Shown here: positions 57,678 to 64,000 of the stretch, piece after piece | Layout of the letters: each line of letters begins with the position of its first letter | Position numbering within the stretch: the stretch's first letter is position 1 | NCBI GenBank assembly: GCA_039545315.1 | Contig: BCIM01000003.1 | Coordinates: forward strand, 301,799-365,798 | Length of the DNA: 64,000 nt | Source of the DNA: Kondoa malvinella | Taxonomy: Eukaryota; Basidiomycota; Agaricostilbomycetes; Agaricostilbales; Kondoaceae | Direction of reading: 5' to 3' | Translations under genes and position numbers: made by a program | Notes under the pieces: generated by a model | Told to the model about the DNA's origin: nothing | Database searches by the model: none | What the model saw: only the letters and a program-made list of their open reading frames with translations

Positions 57678-58030
57678 CCATCTGGAGCGGAGACGGTTCG
57701 CAGCAGGTAGTAGCACCTAATGTATGGTCTCTGCGGCCGCTAGCTTTCAGACCGACCAGCAATGCCGATCTGCGCCTGCAAACTCTTCTTCAAATAAGGA
57801 ACAGCGAAAACACCCTTTGGCTCTCAGACTACCTGGCCTTCATGGTCTTCGGCGAGGGAACCGAGCAGAAGGTTGGGCAGTCAGAGGCCGAGTGGTGCAA
57901 TGGGTTTTATTCCCTTTGCTCGCGCAGAGCCGGGCCATCGTGTTCGCGAGGTTATGAAGAAGCTTCGATCACAGTGCGCGATTGCGCTATATTGCTGGAC
58001 AGTTGAACACAGAGAAGGAACGAGATTGAG
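57678..58030. repeat. Diverged direct repeat, copy A
   Basis: About 350 bases that match copy B (58282-58637) in order, with small insertions and substitutions. The best kept blocks are GCTAGCTTTCAGACCGACCA near 57739, GGGCAGTCAGAGGCCGAGTG near 57875 and GAGCCGGGCCATCGTGTTCG near 57928. It carries a Pol III A-box-like GGCCGAGTGG (57886-57895) and a B-box-like GTGTTCGCGAGG (57940-57951). No coding potential is evident. Confidence 0.75.
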
Positions 58031-58281
58031 GAACTGAAACGCGTCGGTCAGGTGTTGTCTCCCATCATCATGTACCGTCTCGAGCTACAATCTGACTTGC
58101 TTACTCAGTTTACACTACATTACTCTCAACGCAAAGCCCTTGGCCTGCTTCTTCTTCTTCGATAAATACGCAAACAACGGCACAAATTCCTCACTATATT
58201 CACTTGACTTCGCTGTAAGCCACCTCGCACCTGTCCCTCAATCTACCTGTCGATACGCCGATCACTCCGATGCCACTACTT

Positions 58282-58637
58282 CCAATCTGGCGCGAAACGA
58301 CCCGCAGCAGAGGGGAGAACCTAACACATGGTCTTTGCGGGCCGCTAGCTTTCAGACCGACCAGCAATGCAATCGCGCCTGCGGAACCTTCTTCATATAT
58401 AAGGAACCGCGAAAACAACCTTCTGCTCAGACTACCTCTCGTGCATTGTCTTCTGAGAGGGAAATACAGCACAAGTTTGGGCAGTCAGAGGCCGAGTGGA
58501 GCATTGGGTTTCATTCCCTCTGCTCGCGCAGAGCCGGGCCATCGTGTTCGCGAGGTTATGGAGAAGGCTTCGGTCACAGCGCGCGGTTGCTCTATATTGC
58601 TGGACATGTCGAACACAGAAAAGGACTGAATCGAGAT
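58282..58637. repeat. Diverged direct repeat, copy B
   Basis: Second copy, about 600 bases downstream of copy A in the same direction. A TATATAAG-like stretch (near 58399) lies where copy A has CAAATAAG. The A-box-like GGCCGAGTGG is near 58490-58499 and the B-box-like GTGTTCGCGAGG near 58544-58555. The open frame at 58140-58691 spans the copy but is not conserved in copy A. Confidence 0.75.
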
Positions 58638-58815
58638 GGTCGACGTGGCTTCGGATTCCTTCACCTGTCTGTCCGTGTTATCTGGTACTGACTTTGCTTG
58701 CAATAGGTCCGATGGCATACTTCCAATCGCAAGCGTTTGGGTCAGCTAGCTTTTGTACGGTTGATGTTATATATTGACTCTGCTTGCATGCATTCTTTAA
58801 TCAAGTATGTCGGCC

Positions 58816-59874
58816 TCACGTAGCACCAATGTTCTGCCCAGCCTGACCGGTCGAGCCGCTCGCCAAGAATCTCGCAACCTGTTCTTCCACCTCTTTCTCC
58901 CTATCCGCATCCTGCCCTACCAAGCCAAACAACCCTTTCGCTCCTCTGACTTGACCCACCTCTGCCTCTTGCACATGCTTCAGATACCTCTCCATCACAG
59001 CATTCCCTTCGCTCGCTAGACCTGATACTTCTTCTACCGGTTGTTGCGTAGCTAGGTCTTCTTTTGCTTTTCGGGATGCTTCCAAAAGTAGAGCCTTAGC
59101 CATTGAATTGGACGTGAGGAAGGATTTGGCTTGTTTGTAGGCCTCTTTGGCTGAGGGTGCTAACAGACCGTCTTCGAGTGAAGTATCGACTTCTTGTTTG
59201 ATGGATGAAGCGAGCGTGCTAATCTCATCGTGAGCATCGAGGGAGAGTGAGCGGTTGATAGCGCGGTTCGTAGGTAAAGGTGGATATTGTTGGCAATTGT
59301 CTGGTACAATGTAGGTATAGGCATGTTCGGAGGAAAGCAGCTGAGAAATGATCCATTGGATGTCTAATGCCGAAGGCTTATCTTGAAGTGCTTCAGAGAA
59401 CGTCAGGATGTGCTTGATGGTCGGTATGGTCAATTTGATGGGCAAGGCAGAGATGAATTGGATTGTCGGTTGAGTGAATTCCAGCGTGTACAGAGCACAT
59501 AGAGCGCCTATCTGATGTATATCTGCTGGCTTGGTCACATTGATGTGCTCTGCAACCCTTACATCAGCTATGTCATACTTTGCAAGAACAGACTGACCAG
59601 AGAAGCAGTGCGTAACAGTATCCCACCAATCCGGTCGCAACGAGGGCTCCACGACGACCAGATGTATATGACACCAGCCAGTACTTGTCCATATCCGCTT
59701 GAAGCATTGAAAGATTGTTTCCTCGCCCTGTCGTTTATTCTCCCAAACATGCACAAATTGGTTCAAGACTTTGATCACATCGTCGCGCACTGCATTGACG
59801 AAAGGACCAGATCTCCAGAAGAGAGGACTGAGGATGAGGCCAGGCGGAGGAGCTCCTTCAGGGTAGAGGACCAT
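58816..59874 (-). CDS. SNAPC1-like (snRNA-activating complex) protein
   Basis: A single uninterrupted exon of 352 residues, rare in this window. Seen: an N-terminal helical part with VIKVLNQFVHVWENK, FQCFKRIWTSTGWCHIH and DWWDTVTHCFSG, then ADIHQIGALCALYTLEFTQP, which resembles the LYxLYxxYxTQ motif of SNAPc subunit 1 (SNAP43), followed by IKLTIPTIKHILTFSEALQ. The C-terminal third is helical and charged (EEVSGLASEGNAVMERYLKH). SNAPc recruits polymerases to snRNA promoters in the nucleus. The match is remote and from memory. It may be an unrelated helical protein. Confidence 0.5.
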   Translation of the reverse strand: MVLYPEGAPPPGLILSPLFWRSGPFVNAVRDDVIKVLNQFVHVWENKRQGEETIFQCFKRIWTSTGWCHIHLVVVEPSLRPDWWDTVTHCFSGQSVLAKYDIADVRVAEHINVTKPADIHQIGALCALYTLEFTQPTIQFISALPIKLTIPTIKHILTFSEALQDKPSALDIQWIISQLLSSEHAYTYIVPDNCQQYPPLPTNRAINRSLSLDAHDEISTLASSIKQEVDTSLEDGLLAPSAKEAYKQAKSFLTSNSMAKALLLEASRKAKEDLATQQPVEEVSGLASEGNAVMERYLKHVQEAEVGQVRGAKGLFGLVGQDADREKEVEEQVARFLASGSTGQAGQNIGAT

Positions 59875-60089
59875 ATTTCTTGTTCAAGGTAGGCTCAGCG
59901 TGCCTCTATTGGCAGCAATCAGGCATCAGCGTGTGCTGTTACATGCATAAATTATGTCTACGTACAGTCAAAGCTCGGCAGCGAGACTCTAGCCTGGCAT
60001 CGTCTGGTAGCAGAGAAAGTCAACAATCGATGACCGACAGTGAGTGAAGAGATGGATCTCTGCTGTGCTGTTGCTCTACAATTTGCCCA

Positions 60090-60546
60090 CTACCCAAGTA
60101 ATTCATTCCTCCTGGACTCAGCTGCTTCGTCCAATGCTTCCTTGCATACCTTCAGCGTTACTGCATCCCATCGCTTGCTACTCAACCGAAGCAGGAAGTC
60201 CATGACCATCACCTCGTCGCCGTCCTTGTTCAATCTCCCTGCTCCTGCACCAATTCACTCTCGCAAATCTTGTCGTCTTCGGGTTTCCGCTTCCTTGATC
60301 TTTCCCTTGAGATTCACTAGTTCTATCCGCTTGAACGGACAATTCTCATGCCCTCTTTTGCAGCCTCCTCCGCACAAGCACCGCTTCCTCGTCGCAAACG
60401 TGCCCGCTCTCCACTTGATGGCCCACCGCCTGCTGCTCACATCCTCTTCGTATACCACTCGGTCCACAATCGAGCTGCTCTTCGTCCTCGTCAGCTTCCT
60501 CCAAGCGAAAGGCAGTAATGCGATGAATTGACGTCGGTCTCGCCAT
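60090..60546 (-). CDS. Small Cys-rich protein, structure uncertain
   Basis: From the ATG at 60546, MARPT joins (after a possible 34-base intron, gtcaat to tggag) to KLTRTKSSSIVDRVVYEEDV, KRCLCGGGCKRGHENCPFKR (C-x-C-x3-C-x3-H-x2-N-C) and a Lys/Glu-rich helix ending RQDLRE-stop at 60255-60257. The same frame stays open past this TGA with coding-like sequence (DGDEVMVMDFLLRLSSKRWD, EALDEAAESRRNELLG) to a stop at 60090. Either the TGA ends the protein or a further splice (for example a 93-base intron ending aacaag) skips it. The Cys/His cluster may bind zinc. No family recognised. The start is 19 bases past the stop of the PC-esterase gene. Confidence 0.4.
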
Positions 60547-60564
60547 TCTGATTTTGAACGCGGC

Positions 60565-61859
60565 TCAATCCTGGTTCTCCAACCACAGCAAGTCCAGCAA
60601 ATTTAGCCAGATCTGAACTTTTTCGATGTTCACCTAAGGTGGAAACCATTCAAGATTGGCAGTACGAGCTTCAACCTCTAGCATACCTGAAAACCAAAAT
60701 GTGTACCGTCGTAACTCGCAGCACCGAAAGTTGGATGGTAAAAATCAACGGTATCCACACCAAGTCCATCCTTCTGCGCATGTGTAGTGATGCCCTCCTC
60801 CATGACTGCGTTGAATCTAGCAACTGCTTCGCGACCTTGTAACTCGACGTGTTCTTTCGGCTTGTTAAGTCCAGGAGCATGAGCATGAAACCAGTTGCCA
60901 ACAGCAGGAGGGAATTTCTTTTCGGCTAGAGTTGCAAAGCCCAAGAAGCCACGTAGGGTAATGCGAGTATCGAAATTCTACAAAAAAGATGCCATATCAG
61001 AATCCGACTAGTCGACCGAAGTGTGTGAGCCGGGACATACCCAATGTATACCAACAGAATACACATAGACTGGGCTAAGGGCTTTCTTCCAATTTGGTAA
61101 ACCACGTCTCCAATTGATTTCAAAAAAGACGTTACTGCGTTCGTGACTGGAAGAATTGAGCATGATTGTCCGTGTAACTTATAAATTAGTAACTCACTGA
61201 ATAGGTTCGAAACCTCGCTCATCTATGGCAATCCACGAACTCCCACCGCAGACTGGCTCCTTAGCATCTTGTGTATTTCCAAGTCCTGCAACCTTGCAAG
61301 TGTTTTTATCGTTGAACATGGTATCGCCCGTACATTCTGGTCGAAAATCGATGCTTGCACCGGCTGGATCATTGCGCAGAACCATGAGAAGAGCATAGCT
61401 GAAATGTCGCATCATTGAATCGCCATACAACCACACTCCGCCGAACGCGTCCAATAAGTCACAGGCTTCTGCTGCAGAAAAGACATGTGGCTTTGGAATG
61501 CCAGGCAGATCGAAGGAGTAGGCAAAATCGCTTAAGGCATAGGAAGTAAGGTTCACCGAGCGAGAACTGCCATCGGGTCGGATCACTGCTTGTGACAACG
61601 CTGCTGAAAGCCCAGCATGTGTTGAACCTCGTCCAGCATTTGGAGAAGGCAGGGTTCTACTGCCGAGAATTCTCTTCTGCCGTGGAACCGCCTTGCTTGT
61701 CCATTTTGAGGCGAAGGGTGGTGCCAATGAACCAAGATACACAAGGTTTAAGCAGAGCAATCCCAGAACAATGACTTTGCCAAAGCTGACGCGTTGTTGG
61801 TGTTGCTGCTGAGGCTCTTGCGATATGTCAGGGCTGTCTTGTGCTAGAAGCTGATACAT
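60565..61859 (-). CDS. PC-esterase/SGNH-type membrane protein (glycan acyl-modification)
   Basis: Seen: a cytosolic Gln-rich lead, a signal anchor (VIVLGLLCLNLVYLGSLAP), a Ser/Arg stem, HVFSAAEACDLLDAFGGVWL and then YGDSMMRHFSYALLMVLRND, whose GDS is the SGNH block I serine. Later exons read HERSNVFFEINWRRGLPNWK, ITLRGFLGFATLAEKKFPPA, and ASYDGTHFGFQ, where the D-x-x-H pair completes the triad, ending VQIWLNLLDLLWLENQD-stop at 60565. This is the plan of fungal PC-esterase/TBL/CAS1-like proteins, which add or remove O-acetyl groups on glycans in the Golgi (family knowledge). Four introns. Two ACGCGT elements lie about 100 bases upstream. Confidence 0.75.
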
Positions 61860-61957
61860 CTCAGGCCGTTCTTGAAAGTTGTTGGCGCGTCTTGGACGAC
61901 CTGCATAAAGCTGTCGGTGTTGATTTAACCCTTGTTGTTAACGTAGAGAGCAAAGAG

Positions 61958-61973
61958 ACGCGTTATAACGCGT
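61958..61973. promoter_or_regulatory. Paired MCB-like ACGCGT elements
   Basis: ACGCGT at 61958-61963 and 61968-61973, in the roughly 330-base gap (61860-62190) upstream of the PC-esterase gene. The rest of this gap is CT-rich and holds no gene. Confidence 0.5.
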
Positions 61974-62190
61974 TGCTCTTTGCTTTGTCATCATCCGCAT
62001 TACTCGCTTCAGGCAACTATTTCCTCCACTTACTCTTGCTACCTCTCTCTTTTTCAAGGCAAGTCGCTCAGGTTCTCCAGTCTGAATGGATCTCTTGTTT
62101 GCCCTGTCCGCTGAGCAAGTCGCGTACACACCTGTACATGTAGCAACGGCATTAGACTTCCACTACTATCTACAAGAACATCCATCGCAA

Positions 62191-64000
62191 TCAGAAGATC
62201 AAATCACCCTGCGGTTCCAGCTGCAGCTTCCTCTTCTGTTCTATCTCGACCAGCACTCTCCACTCCGGCTTCCCTACGGCCTGAGCTTTCAATGCTCTAG
62301 CTTCCTTTGCAATCTTGTCTCCGGATCCCTCGCCCAAATTCTCCAACAGCTTGGCAATCACCTGTAGAGCAGTACCGTATCGCTGCTTGCGCATGTGGTA
62401 TTTTGCAGCTTGTAGAGCGAAGGCATTGTCTGAGGTTTCGCTTTCAACCCATTGACGGTAGGAGTGCATGACTGAAGCATAATCGGATGCCTCGGCAATT
62501 GAAGTAGGCGATTGGTTGCGAGACACAGCTTCATAGCTATCATCGGTTGACGTTTCATGTGATTCGTCGTTGCTCTCGCGAGCGAAGAGCACCTTGACTT
62601 TGCGATTGTAAGCCAGTAGGAGAGCTGCCTTTTGTTCAGTCGTCTTCTCGGCTGCTTTTCGCTCTTCGGCTGTATCGTTCGACTTCTTTGGCAGACCGTT
62701 GGCCCGAGCTAGATCATGCACGTTGATCTCGGCGAGGACAGCATCAGCTGCTTTCAGAATCTGATCTTCGAGTGACCGATCGCCTGTTTCGTCCTTGAGT
62801 GATTCAAGCTTGGCTACCAGAAGCGGTAGATGGTGAGAGTAATCTTTGAGAAGCGTGTCAAGGTAGTTGGTCTTCTCGCTTTCGTCTTTGATCTTCTTGG
62901 CCATTTCGAGCTGCAAATCGACTAGCAATTGCTTCTCTTCATCCTTTTCTTCGTCATCCTTCTTATCTTCGGGCGCTTTGGGCGGCAGCGTGTAGTAGAC
63001 CGGTCGTCCAAGCTTACTCGCATCTCCGGACAGAGCAAAGTTGCCAATAAGAATATCGCCTGCTGCTGCATCTTTGTACAGATCACCGCTTGCATCAGAT
63101 GGTATGCTAGCTTTGACAACGATGGACCGCAGCTATCATATGTCAGCTTACAGGACTGGACACGCAAGGAAAAGAATACCTCTCCGGGCTTCACTTTAAC
63201 ATTTGTGAACTTGTTGGGCTTCTCCGCGGTCAATCCATCATAACGATCCCGATATAAGTTGAAGGCCAGTCCCTTGGCTTTGCCTTCCAATTTCGCGTCG
63301 AGAGCCATAACCAAGCCTTTCTGCTTCTCTAGCACCTTGACGTCTTGATGAAGAAGACTCAAGCACATAGTGTAGTCGCCCTTGTCTAGATCGGCAATCT
63401 CTTTGTCGTACATGTCGAGCCATCGGACTACACGGCCATTCTTGTCCGTGAGCACCATCATGACGCCAAAAGGTCCATCATAAAGGTGATTGGAGGTAGC
63501 AAATCTTGGGGTGATTGAGCTCTTTTTCGATAGCTTAACGTCGTAAGTCAGCTTGAGCTGGTATAAAGATTTGCCGCTGGGTAGATTGTTGCGAGCCGAT
63601 AGACTGTTGATCTTGGAGGACTTTGGGCGAAGCATCTTGCGACGAGACTCTGGCCAATACATGAGTTAGGTCCAAGCACAAGCTGATGTCTTCGTACCGA
63701 ATTTGATGCTCGGTTCCAAATTCTCTGGCCTGACAGACCCTCTCACCGGCAATTCGCGCAGCTCGTCCTCTCCGAGCATCAAAACATCATGGCCCGAGTG
63801 CAGACCATGGAAATCAACAGTGACTTCGATATCTGCTCGACCGATTGCATTCCAAGCTTGAGTAGCACACAATTCCAAAGTAGAGCCACCAGTAACGACC
63901 ATTTTGCGAGTAATGGGTTCACCAGCATTTGCGAGAGAAAAGACATAGGCGTTTTCGGTCTTGCTGAGTCTTTGATGCGGCAACACTTGGACACAATGCA
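62191..64000 (-). CDS. TPP2: Tripeptidyl-peptidase II, C-terminal part (5' end outside window)
   Basis: Seen from the right edge inward: HQRLSKTENAYVFSLANAGE, HGLHSGHDVLMLGEDELREL, an exon with NNLPSGKSLYQLKLTYDVKL, FATSNHLYDGPFGVMMVLTD, LDKGDYTMCLSLLHQDVKVL and LAFNLYRDRYDG. The pairs LPxxxxLYxLxLTY and KGDYTxxLxxxHxDxxxLE match TPP2, the giant cytosolic serine peptidase of the subtilisin family that trims tripeptides downstream of the proteasome. The catalytic domain lies beyond the right edge and is not visible. The stretch from about 62928 down to 62191 is a helical repeat region with acidic linkers, ending LQLEPQGDLIF-stop. Confidence 0.82.

Noticed and set aside
57875..57960. A true tRNA-Ser/Leu gene in the repeat
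   Set aside because: The A- and B-box-like stretches are present but no acceptor stem, anticodon arm or D stem pairs properly.
58140..58691. A 183-residue frame over repeat copy B
   Set aside because: Copy A does not keep this frame, so selection on a protein is not supported.
60040..60531. A 163-residue plus-strand frame rich in Ser, Leu and Pro
   Set aside because: Composition is typical of the antisense of a Lys/Glu/Arg-rich exon. The minus strand carries the Cys-rich protein.

Overview
The window is nuclear DNA from a fungus, most likely a basidiomycete (inference). Coding regions are split by many short GT-AG introns, mostly about 40-90 bases. The gene content is fungal throughout: a peroxisomal FOX2-type beta-oxidation enzyme, a CLN-type cyclin, CASP/COY1, a MIM2-like protein and many F-box proteins. 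No bacterial operons, CRISPR arrays or intact transposons were seen. Gene spans run from start to stop codon and include introns. Exon joins were deduced by eye from frame, splice signals and family likeness.

Left part (1-13.5 kb), mostly metabolism and housekeeping: an unrecognised partial gene, FOX2, a NAP/SET histone chaperone, two doubtful small genes, the small subunit of molybdopterin synthase, an NTF2-fold protein, a GNAT acetyltransferase and an F-box protein with a Cys4 zinc-ribbon-like insert.

Glycan block (13.9-28.9 kb), the most striking region: six adjacent genes all look devoted to building a surface or secretory-pathway glycan. They are a membrane-anchored GT2-GT4 double glycosyltransferase; a GT2 glycosyltransferase; a GT32 enzyme joined to a LamG-like lectin domain and a C-terminal membrane anchor; a TPT-family (sugar-nucleotide or phosphoenolpyruvate) transporter apparently fused to a polysaccharide pyruvyl transferase; GDP-mannose 4,6-dehydratase; and an O-fucosyltransferase-like enzyme. 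Together they suggest a fucosylated (6-deoxyhexose) and pyruvylated glycan. The epimerase/reductase that completes GDP-fucose synthesis is not in this window. A further glycan-type gene, a PC-esterase/SGNH protein, lies at 60.6-61.9 kb.

Middle (29-48.5 kb): F-box/LRR protein, Mediator subunit MED14, Golgi CASP/COY1, another F-box-like protein, RPB10 (whose first coding exon is just the ATG), a MIM2-like mitochondrial protein, gamma-glutamyltransferase, an NAA50-like acetyltransferase, PEP carboxykinase and homoserine kinase.

Right part (48.5-64 kb): a 2 kb gene-poor leader in front of a G1-type cyclin, with five ACGCG/CGCGT cores in about 75 bases; proteasome subunit RPN2; a diverged 350-base direct repeat; a SNAPC1-like protein; a small Cys-rich protein; the PC-esterase gene; and the C-terminal part of tripeptidyl-peptidase II, which runs off the right edge. 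Tight ACGCGT pairs or triplets also sit just upstream of the dehydratase, the fucosyltransferase and the PC-esterase genes. This hints that glycan synthesis and G1/S entry share an MBF-type regulator.
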